Below are positions 1 through 6,147 of a stretch of 6,803 nucleotides of DNA, piece by piece. Each line of letters starts with the position of its first letter. The first letter of the stretch is position 1. A model generated the notes under the pieces. It was not told where the DNA came from, ran no database searches, and worked only from the letters and a program-made list of their open reading frames with translations. The position numbers and the translations under genes are program-made. The DNA is taken from positions 1 to 6,803 of the forward strand of contig CACYDE010000128.1 in assembly GCA_902773045.1 (NCBI GenBank), in the 5' to 3' direction. The DNA comes from an uncultured Ruminococcus sp. (GTDB lineage Bacteria; Bacillota; Clostridia; Oscillospirales; Acutalibacteraceae).

Positions 1-69
1 CCTTCGGGCGTATTTCAAGGAAATTTAACGCAGTTCAAGGCAAATTAGACAAGCAGAAATGAAAAGTTA
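1..69 (+). repeat. Possible truncated copy of a structured intergenic repeat, downstream of pheT
   Basis: This stretch has no gene. Positions 7-33 run GGCGTAT, then a short variable part containing AAGGA, then AACGCAG. The same order (GGCGTAT, AGGACGA, AACGCAG, with nearly the same spacing) occurs at 5067-5091 inside the large palindromic element. Here the sequence begins just after what would be the apical hairpin, so the left half would lie outside the window. After position 33 the two sequences diverge. I see no clear pheT terminator in this stretch. Similarity over the aligned core is only about two thirds of positions, so the relationship is inferred. Confidence 0.35.
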
Positions 70-84
70 TTGATGAACAGTTCC

Positions 85-2472
85 TTAGCTTCTGAGAACT
101 GCTCCGATCGTTTCAAGCTCTTTCATAGCCTTGTTTACGGCGGATGTCGCCTGTTCGTCAGTCAATGTTGCTTCGCTGCTTCTGAGGGTAAGACTGAAAG
201 CAACGCTCTTCTTTCCCTGAGTGATCTGTTTTCCCTGATAAACATCAAACAGCTTAACCGATTCGAGATACTTTCCTGCGCCCTTCTTCACGGCTTTTTC
301 AAGCTCCAGAACAGGAATATCCTTATCACAGATGAGAGCTATATCACGTGTAACAGCAGGATATTTCGGAAGAGGGGTATAATGCTTTTCAAGCTCGGCA
401 TATTGGAACATCGTATCAACATTCAGACTGAAGCAATAAACCCTTGTGTTGATTCCGTAGTTCTCCCTCACCTTCGGGTGGATCTCTCCGATGATTCCAA
501 GCGGTTCATCGTTGATCGTGAGAACAGCACATCTTCCGGGGTGATAGCCGAACTGTTCGGAATCGGCTTTGATCTCCCAATTTTTAATTCCGCTGCGGCT
601 GAGAACCTGCTCCGCAGCACCCTTGACTTTGAAGAAGTCGATCTCCTCGCCGTAGAAGCCTGCCGTCAGAACATTCTTTTCCACAGGAAGCTTATCAGGG
701 GTTGTCGGAATATATTCTTTTGCGATCTCAAAAAGGTAGGCATGGTCATTGCGGTTGTTGTAGTTTTTCGAGAGAATTTCGAGCATTGAAGGAAGCGCCG
801 TCGTTCTCATGATCGAAGTATCTTCGCCGAGAGGATTGGAAATTACAACACTGTTTCTGAGAGGATGATCCTCGGGCATCATGACCTTGTTGTAATATTT
901 GGGACTGATAAACGAGTATGTCATTATCTCGTCCAAACCCAATGCGATAAGAGTCTCGGTGATCTTCATATCAAATTTCTGACGAGTACTGTACTTACCC
1001 TGTGCTCCGCCTTTTATCGCAGTTGAGGGGATAACGTTATAACCGTAAAAACGTGCGATCTCCTCGGCGATATCAGCTTTATGAAGAAGATCGGGACGGA
1101 ACGTAGGAACAACTATCTCGTTTCCCTCAATTTTACACTCTATTTTTTCAAGAATAGCCTTCATCTCGTCTGCGGAAATATCCGTGCTGAGGAAATGGTT
1201 GATCCAGTCGGGATTAAATTTGATCCTGACAGGCTCGCTCTCAGACTGATCGTCAACGATCACACCATCGAGAACATCCCCGGCGTCAAGAAGCTGAACA
1301 AGCTCACACGCACGATCGAGAGCCGGAAGACAGGAATTCGGATCAAGACCTTTTTCGTATCTTGACGAAGCGTCCGTTCTCATGCCGTGTTCTTTCGCCG
1401 TAAGACGAACCGAGGAACCCATGAAGTTTGCGCTTTCGAAAACGATAGTTGTTGTATCGTCCATAATTCCGCTGTATTCTCCGCCCATTACGCCTGCGAT
1501 CGCAACAGGCTTTTCTGCGTCTGCGATAACCAGATTTGAGGGACTAAGCTTTCTTTCGATCCCGTCAAGAGTAGTGATCTCCTCTCCCTCGTTCGCAAGT
1601 CTGACGTTGATTTTTCCGTCCTTGATAAAACGAAGGTCAAAGGCATGCATGGGCTGACCGTACTCAAGCATAACGTAATTTGTAATGTCAACAATATTAT
1701 TTATAGGGCGAACTCCCATGGCACGAAGTCTTTCTCTCATCCAAAGCGGAGAAGGCTTCACTCTTACATTTTCAATTACTCTTGCACTGTAAAGCGGACA
1801 AAGCTCGGGGTTGTGGATCTTGACCTCCAACATGCCTTCGCTTGATTTTCCGGTCGGCTTAACTTCGGGTGTATGAAGCTTAAGCTCCTTTCCGAAAGTA
1901 GCGGCAGCTTCTCTTGCCAGTCCTATGACGGAAAAACAATCGGGACGATTTGAGGTGATCTCAAACTCAACCTTTGTGTCGTTGAGTCCGATAGCTTCTT
2001 TTATATCCATTCCAAGCTCTGTTTTAAGCTCGGGATCATTCTGCAAAACGAAAATACCGTCCTGTATCGCATAGGGGAAATCGTGAACGGTAACTCCAAG
2101 CTCGGCTACGGAACAGAACATACCCTCGCTGAGAACTCCTCTGAGCTTACCTTTTTTTATCGGAGTTCCGTCAAACAGTCTCGACTTATCCTTGCAGACA
2201 GGGACATAATCACCTGCGGTAAGGTTAGTGGCGGCGGTAACTATCTGCACCTGCTGATCTCCAAGATCCACCTGACACACAACAAGCTTGTCGGCGTCGG
2301 GGTGCTTCTCAATGCTCAAAACCTTTCCGACAACAATGTTATCGACCTGACCGCCCTCTGTCTCAAAAAGCTCAACTTTCGAACCGCTCATAGTCATAGC
2401 TTCCGAAAAATCACGAGGAGCTACATTTCCGATGTCAACAAATTCCTTTAACCATTTCATTGATAAATTCAT
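85..2472 (-). CDS. pheT: Phenylalanine--tRNA ligase beta subunit
   Basis: This is the large subunit of the cytoplasmic alpha2-beta2 phenylalanyl-tRNA synthetase. It binds tRNA-Phe and hydrolyses mischarged Tyr-tRNA-Phe, while the alpha subunit forms Phe-AMP. The 795-residue product has the usual bacterial long-form order: an N-terminal segment, an OB-fold tRNA-binding domain (about 42-155, with VVGKVLSIEKHPDADKL), the B3/B4 editing domain (about 210-400, with GVMGGEYSG at 327-335 and RYEKGLDP at 371-378), B5 (about 415-480, with PTFRPDLLHKADIAEEIAR), a catalytically inactive synthetase-like core (about 490-690), and a C-terminal FDX-ACB anticodon-binding domain (about 700-795, starting near PLPKYPAVTRDIA). 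Length and domains are intact. A TTG three codons upstream (2479-2481) is in frame but abuts the GGGAG site, so the ATG at 2472 is preferred. It lies 19 nt downstream of pheS and is almost certainly co-transcribed with it. Confidence 0.97.
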   Translation of the reverse strand: MNLSMKWLKEFVDIGNVAPRDFSEAMTMSGSKVELFETEGGQVDNIVVGKVLSIEKHPDADKLVVCQVDLGDQQVQIVTAATNLTAGDYVPVCKDKSRLFDGTPIKKGKLRGVLSEGMFCSVAELGVTVHDFPYAIQDGIFVLQNDPELKTELGMDIKEAIGLNDTKVEFEITSNRPDCFSVIGLAREAAATFGKELKLHTPEVKPTGKSSEGMLEVKIHNPELCPLYSARVIENVRVKPSPLWMRERLRAMGVRPINNIVDITNYVMLEYGQPMHAFDLRFIKDGKINVRLANEGEEITTLDGIERKLSPSNLVIADAEKPVAIAGVMGGEYSGIMDDTTTIVFESANFMGSSVRLTAKEHGMRTDASSRYEKGLDPNSCLPALDRACELVQLLDAGDVLDGVIVDDQSESEPVRIKFNPDWINHFLSTDISADEMKAILEKIECKIEGNEIVVPTFRPDLLHKADIAEEIARFYGYNVIPSTAIKGGAQGKYSTRQKFDMKITETLIALGLDEIMTYSFISPKYYNKVMMPEDHPLRNSVVISNPLGEDTSIMRTTALPSMLEILSKNYNNRNDHAYLFEIAKEYIPTTPDKLPVEKNVLTAGFYGEEIDFFKVKGAAEQVLSRSGIKNWEIKADSEQFGYHPGRCAVLTINDEPLGIIGEIHPKVRENYGINTRVYCFSLNVDTMFQYAELEKHYTPLPKYPAVTRDIALICDKDIPVLELEKAVKKGAGKYLESVKLFDVYQGKQITQGKKSVAFSLTLRSSEATLTDEQATSAVNKAMKELETIGAVLRS

Positions 2473-2481
2473 AATCCGCAA

Positions 2482-2489
2482 CTCCCTTC
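2482..2489 (-). promoter_or_regulatory. Ribosome binding site that fixes the pheT start
   Basis: Read on the minus strand this is GAAGGGAG. It lies 9 nt before the ATG at 2472 but directly against the in-frame TTG at 2481, which leaves no spacer for the TTG. It therefore supports the ATG, three codons shorter than the longest frame. Confidence 0.75.
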
Positions 2490-2491
2490 AA

Positions 2492-3517
2492 TTAAAACTG
2501 TGACAAAAATCTCGTGTCGTTTTCAAAGAACAATCTCATGTCATCGACTCCGTAACGGCGCATTGCAACTCTTTCAAGACCAAGACCCAGCGCGAATCCC
2601 GAGTACTCCTCAGGGTCTATCCCGCAGTTTTCAAGAACCTTGGGGTGAACCATTCCGCAGCCCAGGATCTCGATCCAACCCTCATTTTTGCAGACGCGGC
2701 AGCCCTTTCCCTTACAGCTGAAGCACTGAACGTCAACCTCCGCAGACGGCTCCGTAAAAGGGAAATGATGAGGACGGAAGCGAACTACGCTGTCTTCGCC
2801 GTAAAGACGCTTGATGAATGTTTCGAGAGTTCCCTTAAGATCGGCGAAAGTAATATCCTTATCAACTACAAGACCCTCTATCTGATGGAAAAGAGGCGAA
2901 TGAGTTGCGTCAACGGCGTCGCTTCTGAAAACTCTTCCGGGAGAGATAATTCTGATCGGCGGCTTCTTTTTCTCCATGACGCGAACCTGAACGGGCGACG
3001 TCTGAGTTCTGAGAACTATATTATCGGTGATATAGAATGTATCCTGCGTATCGCGCGCGGGATGATCCTTGGGGATATTCAGCGCTTCAAAGTTGTAGTA
3101 ATCATACTCGACCTCCGGACCTTCAACGATCTCAAATCCCATTCCGACGAATATCTCCTTGATCTCGTCAAGGACGATCGAGAGGGGGTGCTTATGACCG
3201 ATCGGTGAAACGTCCGACGGAAGAGTAACGTCGATTTTCTCTTCCTCAAGCTGTTTTTTCAGCTTTTCCTCGGCGAGTTCCTTTTTCTTTGAATCAATAG
3301 CGTTTTCGATATAACCTCTTACGTCATTCGCAAGCTGACCGATGACAGGTCTTTCTTCGGGAGACAGCTTTCCCATCTGCTTTAAGATCGCTGTCAGTTC
3401 ACCTTTTTTTCCTGCGTATTTCACACGGAGTTCTTCAATCGTTTCAATGGCGTTAGCCTTTGAAAGTTCTTCCTTGGCTCTGTCACGAATTTCTTCGAGA
3501 GTAGCTTTCATATTCAT
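2492..3517 (-). CDS. pheS: Phenylalanine--tRNA ligase alpha subunit
   Basis: This is the catalytic alpha subunit of phenylalanyl-tRNA synthetase. It is a class II synthetase that activates Phe with ATP and charges tRNA-Phe as an alpha2-beta2 enzyme with PheT. The 341-residue product has an N-terminal coiled-coil arm (about 1-95, rich in Lys/Glu) that contacts tRNA, then the catalytic core. In the core are the Phe-site region FEALNIPKDHPARDTQDTFY (143-162), motif 2 with GRVFRSD (194-200), FPFTEPSAEVDV (252-263) and motif 3 GLGLERVAM (311-319). The amino-acid-pocket alanine that corresponds to E. coli Ala294 is present (A309 in SGFALGLG). Cys265, 268, 273 and 276 form a CxxC-x4-CxxC insert typical of Firmicutes PheS, possibly metal binding. 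The ATG at 3517 sits 9 nt after AAAGGA; an in-frame TTG at 3526 touches that site and is rejected. Expression is controlled by the T-box leader upstream. Confidence 0.97.
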   Translation of the reverse strand: MNMKATLEEIRDRAKEELSKANAIETIEELRVKYAGKKGELTAILKQMGKLSPEERPVIGQLANDVRGYIENAIDSKKKELAEEKLKKQLEEEKIDVTLPSDVSPIGHKHPLSIVLDEIKEIFVGMGFEIVEGPEVEYDYYNFEALNIPKDHPARDTQDTFYITDNIVLRTQTSPVQVRVMEKKKPPIRIISPGRVFRSDAVDATHSPLFHQIEGLVVDKDITFADLKGTLETFIKRLYGEDSVVRFRPHHFPFTEPSAEVDVQCFSCKGKGCRVCKNEGWIEILGCGMVHPKVLENCGIDPEEYSGFALGLGLERVAMRRYGVDDMRLFFENDTRFLSQF

Positions 3518-3526
3518 ATTTTTCAA

Positions 3527-3532
3527 TCCTTT
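3527..3532 (-). promoter_or_regulatory. Ribosome binding site that fixes the pheS start
   Basis: On the minus strand this reads AAAGGA, 9 nt before the ATG at 3517. The alternative TTG (3524-3526) follows it with no gap, and the next ATG (3511) is 15 nt away. The 3517 start therefore has the best spacing. Confidence 0.7.
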
Positions 3533-3554
3533 CGTCTATAATATTAGAGGGCAT

Positions 3555-3587
3555 AAAAAAAGTCCTATGGAATCAAATCCATGGGAC
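3555..3587 (-). terminator. Intrinsic terminator of the pheST T-box leader
   Basis: On the minus strand GTCCCATGGA (3587-3578) pairs with TCCATAGGAC (3571-3562). Nine of ten pairs form, with one C-A mismatch and a loop of about 6 nt, and seven T residues follow at once (3561-3555). The 5' strand of this stem includes the CCC that closes the T-box antiterminator helix, so the two folds exclude each other. Transcription stops here when tRNA-Phe is charged and reads through into pheS when it is not. Confidence 0.9.
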
Positions 3588-3799
3588 GAACGAGCCGTGG
3601 TACCACCCAAATTCTGTTTACAAAGCAAACACTCTGCCGGCCGATAACGGTGCCTTCCGTCAGAACCTACTTGCGCTTTTCTGCGTTTCAGCTCTGCCGC
3701 TCAGAAGCGAACTTCACATAAATTCATCAAAGACAGGCTTTCAGCCGCAGACCCGTCATCTCTGGTTGGGAAAGTTTATGCTACTTTTCTTCATCAATG
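3555..3799 (-). promoter_or_regulatory. T-box riboswitch leader of pheST (tRNA-Phe sensing, UUC specifier)
   Basis: This leader senses the charging state of tRNA-Phe. Read on the minus strand, the conserved T-box core GGGTGGTACCACGG lies at about 3608-3595, with UGGU at 3605-3602 to pair with the tRNA acceptor end. The U suits an A73 discriminator, as in tRNA-Phe. Stem I closes by GAAG with CTTC and by CATAAA (3780-3775) with TTTATG. The loop between these helices carries AGTA-like and GAAG sequences followed by the specifier TTC at 3711-3709, a phenylalanine codon read by the GAA anticodon. An AGAGATGA stretch matches the distal stem I region. GGG (3608-3606) can pair with CCC (3585-3583) to form the antiterminator, which competes with the terminator. 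Its position directly upstream of pheS agrees with the specifier. The 5' boundary is set from the promoter and is approximate. Confidence 0.93.
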
Positions 3800-3805
3800 C
3801 GTTAT

Positions 3806-3835
3806 AATATAGCATTCCCCAAAAAACAACTGCAA
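3806..3835 (-). promoter_or_regulatory. Predicted sigma-A promoter of the pheST operon
   Basis: On the minus strand there is a TTGCAG -35 (3835-3830), an 18-nt spacer, and a TATATT -10 (3811-3806) preceded by TGC, an extended -10. Transcription would start near 3799, just where T-box stem I begins. An overlapping pair (TTGTTT, 17 nt, TATAAC) is possible and would shift the start by a few bases. Confidence 0.6.
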
Positions 3836-3847
3836 AAGTTCGGCGTG

Positions 3848-3899
3848 CAGGAGCTCACATGGCGTTGTCATCGTCCTCTTCCTTGCCTGAACGCTCCTG
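3848..3899 (-). repeat. Small inverted repeat upstream of the pheST promoter, with a core like the large element
   Basis: On the minus strand CAGGAGC (3899-3893) and GCTCCTG (3854-3848) are perfect 7-nt complements. The region between them is purine-rich and contains AGGACGA (3877-3871) and CAACGC (3867-3862). The large element at 4943-5159 has the same two words adjacent (5078-5090); here they are separated by TGA. The copy may be degenerate or the match may be chance. It is GC-richer than the flanks. The rest of the 3840-4067 intergenic region is AT-rich and holds no gene I can support. Confidence 0.3.
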
Positions 3900-4067
3900 T
3901 ATCATCTTCTTTTTTGTACTTATTTTCTTGGACTGCTATAAAAGAATGCTGTATTCTATCTGTAACAGTATATCATTAAAATGAAAATTTTTCAAGAGTA
4001 TTTTTAAAAATTTCAGAAGATATATTCGGTCAAAATTGTAAATTTTCTGTATTATACACAAAAATTC

Positions 4068-4096
4068 TTGAAAAAAATGTTACTATGTGCTATCAT
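4068..4096 (+). promoter_or_regulatory. Predicted sigma-A promoter of the membrane-protein gene
   Basis: TTGAAA (4068-4073), a 17-nt spacer and TATCAT (4091-4096) preceded by TGC form a good -35 and extended -10 pair. The start site would be near 4103, about 30 nt before the ATG at 4134. The promoter lies inside the longest open frame, which is further reason not to use the upstream TTG as the start. Other AT-rich -10-like words (TATTAT at 4050) lack an equally good -35. Confidence 0.5.
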
Positions 4097-4133
4097 TCTA
4101 TTATACTCATATAAAAAACAGGAGCGCCTAAAC

Positions 4134-4934
4134 ATGGATACATTTACAGAAGAACTTGTTGTTAAAAAAAATACATCAAAGGATACGATGAAGCTGGTCG
4201 CTTATTTACTTGGTCTGCTGGCGATCCCCGCGATATGCGTACTCCTGATAAACGTTAACGTTTATTTTGCTATAGTTGCGATCTGCGCGGGATTTTTTTG
4301 CATATATGCTGCGTATTATCTTATCACGGGAATGTACGTCGAATATGAATACGCCGTAACAAACAGCAACATTACCATCGACAAAATAATTGCAAAAAGA
4401 AACAGAAAAAGAATCATAAGCGTTGACATCAAACGCTTCAACTCACTCAAAAAATTGAGTGAAAGCAATTTTGAAGGAAAATCATACAAAAAGATTTTCA
4501 AAGCGAGCATCACTCAGGACGGCAAGGACGTTTACGGTGCGGAAATGCATCTTGACAAATTCGGCGGAGATTGTCTTCTTCTTTTCTCTCCCGGTGAAAA
4601 AACGCTTGAAGCCATAAGACCTCACCTTAAAAACACAATAAAAATAGAGCTATTCAAAAACTCCATAAAAAAATCTTCGCCTAAGCCTTCAGAGAATTTC
4701 TCAGCCGGCAATTCAAAGCCCGTCTCAAACAAACCGAAAAATAATCCGGTGAAAAAAACTTCGGCAGAATCAAACAAGCCCGAAGAACACACGGATAAAA
4801 CCTCAAAAGAAGAATCAAAAAAGACAAAACTCAAGAAGGAAAAATCAACCGACGAAGTTAAAAAAACCGAAACCGACAGCAGCGCAGGAACTTCTCGGAA
4901 CGGTAATAAATCCAAAAAGAAGAAGAAAAAATAA
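4134..4934 (+). CDS. DUF6106-like membrane protein with a Lys-rich tail
   Basis: The 266-residue product begins MDTFTEELVVKK, as I recall for the clostridial DUF6106 family, whose function is unknown. Two hydrophobic helices lie close together (about 20-41 and 43-66), which implies a hairpin in the cytoplasmic membrane. They are followed by VEYEYAVTNSNITIDKIIAK (69-88), a basic RNRKRI and a predicted soluble domain to about residue 175 that ends with FSPGEKTLEAIRPHL. Residues 180-266 are a disordered-looking tail of Lys, Ser, Glu, Thr, Pro and Asn that ends in six lysines. This tail seems longer than I would expect for the family. AGGAG (4120-4124) sits 9 nt before the ATG at 4134; a longer frame from TTG 4068 would put a promoter inside the gene and has no binding site. 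It is transcribed divergently from pheST and appears to stand alone. The family call rests on remembered motifs. Confidence 0.85.
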   Translation: MDTFTEELVVKKNTSKDTMKLVAYLLGLLAIPAICVLLINVNVYFAIVAICAGFFCIYAAYYLITGMYVEYEYAVTNSNITIDKIIAKRNRKRIISVDIKRFNSLKKLSESNFEGKSYKKIFKASITQDGKDVYGAEMHLDKFGGDCLLLFSPGEKTLEAIRPHLKNTIKIELFKNSIKKSSPKPSENFSAGNSKPVSNKPKNNPVKKTSAESNKPEEHTDKTSKEESKKTKLKKEKSTDEVKKTETDSSAGTSRNGNKSKKKKKK

Positions 4935-4942
4935 TTATAAAC

Positions 4943-5159
4943 AAGGAAGTTTGTTCCTTATAGCGATCCAAATAAATAGACGGATAAAAAGATACGATGC
5001 CGGTGAGTGCAGAGCAAGGCGAAGGACGAAGGCATACTGACGTACGCCCAAGGGTACGTGCCAATAGGCGTATGACGAGGACGACAACGCAGCTATGCGC
5101 TTACCGGGGCGGCGAACTTGTCCGGATATTTGTTTGGTTTGCTATAGTCAAACTTCCTT
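4943..5159 (+). repeat. Structured palindromic intergenic element with terminal inverted repeats
   Basis: The left end (4943-4984) and the reverse complement of the right end (5121-5159) match at about 32 of 39 aligned positions, starting with a perfect AAGGAAGTTTG. Inside this, CCGGTGAGTGCAGAGC (5000-5015) pairs with GCTATGCGCTTACCGG (5092-5107): 13 Watson-Crick pairs, two G-U and one mismatch. A symmetric purine-rich internal loop of 17 nt per side follows (5016-5032 and 5075-5091), with AGGACGA on each side. Then CATAC (5033-5037) pairs with GTATG (5070-5074) and encloses two small hairpins: ACGTAC/GTACGT (5040-5045, 5054-5059) and GCC/GGC (5060-5062, 5067-5069). No open frame of note is present. 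It could be a MITE-like miniature element or a dispersed structured-RNA repeat. No clear target-site duplication is seen. The strand is assigned from the G-U pairs. Confidence 0.75.
5118..5148 (+). promoter_or_regulatory. Possible promoter of nnrD inside the right end of the element
   Basis: TATAGT (5143-5148) is preceded by TGC, giving an extended -10. A TTGTCC at 5118-5123 could act as a -35 with a rather long 19-nt spacer. It points toward nnrD, whose ATG lies about 50 nt further on, and no better promoter is seen between 5150 and 5190. If real, the repeat supplies the promoter of the gene downstream. Confidence 0.35.
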
Positions 5160-5201
5160 TTTCATTTATCTCTATTACACGATCAGAAGCGGAGGGAACT
5201 T

Positions 5202-6119
5202 ATGAAAATAGTAAATCTTTTTAACAGCAGCAATGAATCGCAGAAGCTAAACGAAGAAACACTTGCCGAAATCATATTCGAATCCGTTATCGACGATATA
5301 AACAAAAAACGAGACGAAGACTGCAACAAAGGAACATTCGGAACACTTTCATGTATCTGCGGAAGCTACGGCATGGCAGGCGCCGCAATGCTTTGCTCAA
5401 GCGCCGCGATGACAGCCGGAGCCGGGATCGTAAAAATGATTATTCCCGATAAAATCTACTCCATCGCCGCTTCGAACCTCTGGGAATCAGTCTTCGTGCC
5501 GCTTGAAACAAGCCCAAACGGAACTTTATGCTTTAAAGATATTCATCGAATCTTCACCGAAACAGAAAAATGCTCTGCGGCTGTTATCGGCTGCGGAATG
5601 AGGGTCACAGAAGATACAAAACAAGTAGTTTCGTATATGTTAAAAAATTACGCCAAACCTATAATCCTTGACGCCGATGGAATAAACTGTCTGTCCGGGC
5701 ATATAGATATATTAAAAGAACGTCCATATCCCACGATACTCACTCCCCACCCCGGTGAAATGGCGCGTCTTCTCGGCGCTGACGTTTCGGACATTCAGTC
5801 TGACAGAATAAAGATCGCTCAAAGCTTTGCGAAAGAAAACGGCTGTATTCTTGTTTTAAAAGGGGTAGGAACTATTGTGGCCGACGGGTTGAAACTGACG
5901 GTCAATCCAACCGGAAACGGTTGTCTTGCGAAAGGCGGAAGCGGAGACGTTCTCGCAGGCGTCATCGGCGCGCTGACCGCTCAGGGCATAGACTGTTTTA
6001 AGGCTGCGGTCACGGGAGTTTATCTCCACGGCTACGCGGCAGATGAATGCGTTGACGAATACGCTTCCTCGTGCGTCAGCGGCAGAGATGTGATCGAAGC
6101 TATAAAATATTTGATGTAG
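5202..6119 (+). CDS. nnrD: ADP-dependent (S)-NAD(P)H-hydrate dehydratase
   Basis: This cytoplasmic repair enzyme converts the damaged hydrate of NADH or NADPH back to the active cofactor, using ADP in bacteria. The 305-residue product has the ribokinase-like dehydratase fold: KGTFGTLSCICGSYGMAGA (43-61) at the start of the domain, ILDADG (155-160), TPHPGEMARLLG (181-192), LKGVGTIVADG (219-229), and the signature NPTGNGCLAKGGSGDVLAG (235-253), in which D249 is the expected catalytic aspartate. GVYLHGYAAD (272-281) completes the pattern. Many bacteria fuse this domain to an N-terminal epimerase (NnrE); here only about 42 residues precede it, too few for one, so the epimerase must be encoded elsewhere if present. 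GGAGGG (5191-5196) ends 5 nt before the ATG, which makes the start firm. The stop overlaps the ribosome binding site of the next gene, suggesting an operon. Confidence 0.93.
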   Translation: MKIVNLFNSSNESQKLNEETLAEIIFESVIDDINKKRDEDCNKGTFGTLSCICGSYGMAGAAMLCSSAAMTAGAGIVKMIIPDKIYSIAASNLWESVFVPLETSPNGTLCFKDIHRIFTETEKCSAAVIGCGMRVTEDTKQVVSYMLKNYAKPIILDADGINCLSGHIDILKERPYPTILTPHPGEMARLLGADVSDIQSDRIKIAQSFAKENGCILVLKGVGTIVADGLKLTVNPTGNGCLAKGGSGDVLAGVIGALTAQGIDCFKAAVTGVYLHGYAADECVDEYASSCVSGRDVIEAIKYLM

Positions 6120-6132
6120 GTGATGTTTTATA
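6118..6132 (+). promoter_or_regulatory. Ribosome binding site apparently serving an AUA start
   Basis: AGGTGA (6118-6123) overlaps the nnrD stop codon and is a strong anti-SD match. Six nt later, in the lipoprotein frame, lies ATA (6130-6132). No ATG, GTG or TTG occurs in that frame between the in-frame stop TGA (6121-6123) and the ATG at 6148, which has no good site of its own. Starting at ATA would add KKLKT before that methionine, which is what a signal peptide needs. Confidence 0.45.
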
Positions 6133-6147
6133 AAAAAGCTGAAAACA

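Noticed and set aside
70..789. 239-codon plus-strand open frame
   Set aside because: It is fully antisense to pheT, has no ribosome binding site and no recognisable domain. pheT is unmistakable in this interval.
2645..3208. 187-codon plus-strand open frame over pheS
   Set aside because: It is antisense to the conserved catalytic core of pheS and its translation shows no family features.
3855..3905. 16-residue minus-strand peptide upstream of the pheST promoter
   Set aside because: It has no proper ribosome binding site, lies upstream of the predicted transcription start, and coincides with a hairpin that explains the sequence better.
3983..4014. AT-only inverted repeat GAAAATTTTT / AAAAATTTC
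   Set aside because: It is nearly all A and T in a very AT-rich stretch, has no GC stem or U tract to make a terminator, and is plausible by chance.
4068..4133. Longer N-terminus for the membrane protein, starting at TTG 4068
   Set aside because: It has no ribosome binding site and overlaps a good promoter (TTGAAA and TATCAT). The family-like start MDTFTE at 4134 has AGGAG at 9 nt.
4622..4915. 97-codon minus-strand frame rich in Ser, Phe and Leu
   Set aside because: It is the mirror of the Lys/Glu-rich tail on the other strand, which naturally yields Phe/Leu/Ser codons in the complement.
4943..4959. AAGGAA-GTTTG-TTCCTT hairpin as a terminator of the membrane-protein gene
   Set aside because: The stem is short and AT-rich with no U tract after it, and the same sequence is better explained as the end of the long inverted repeat.
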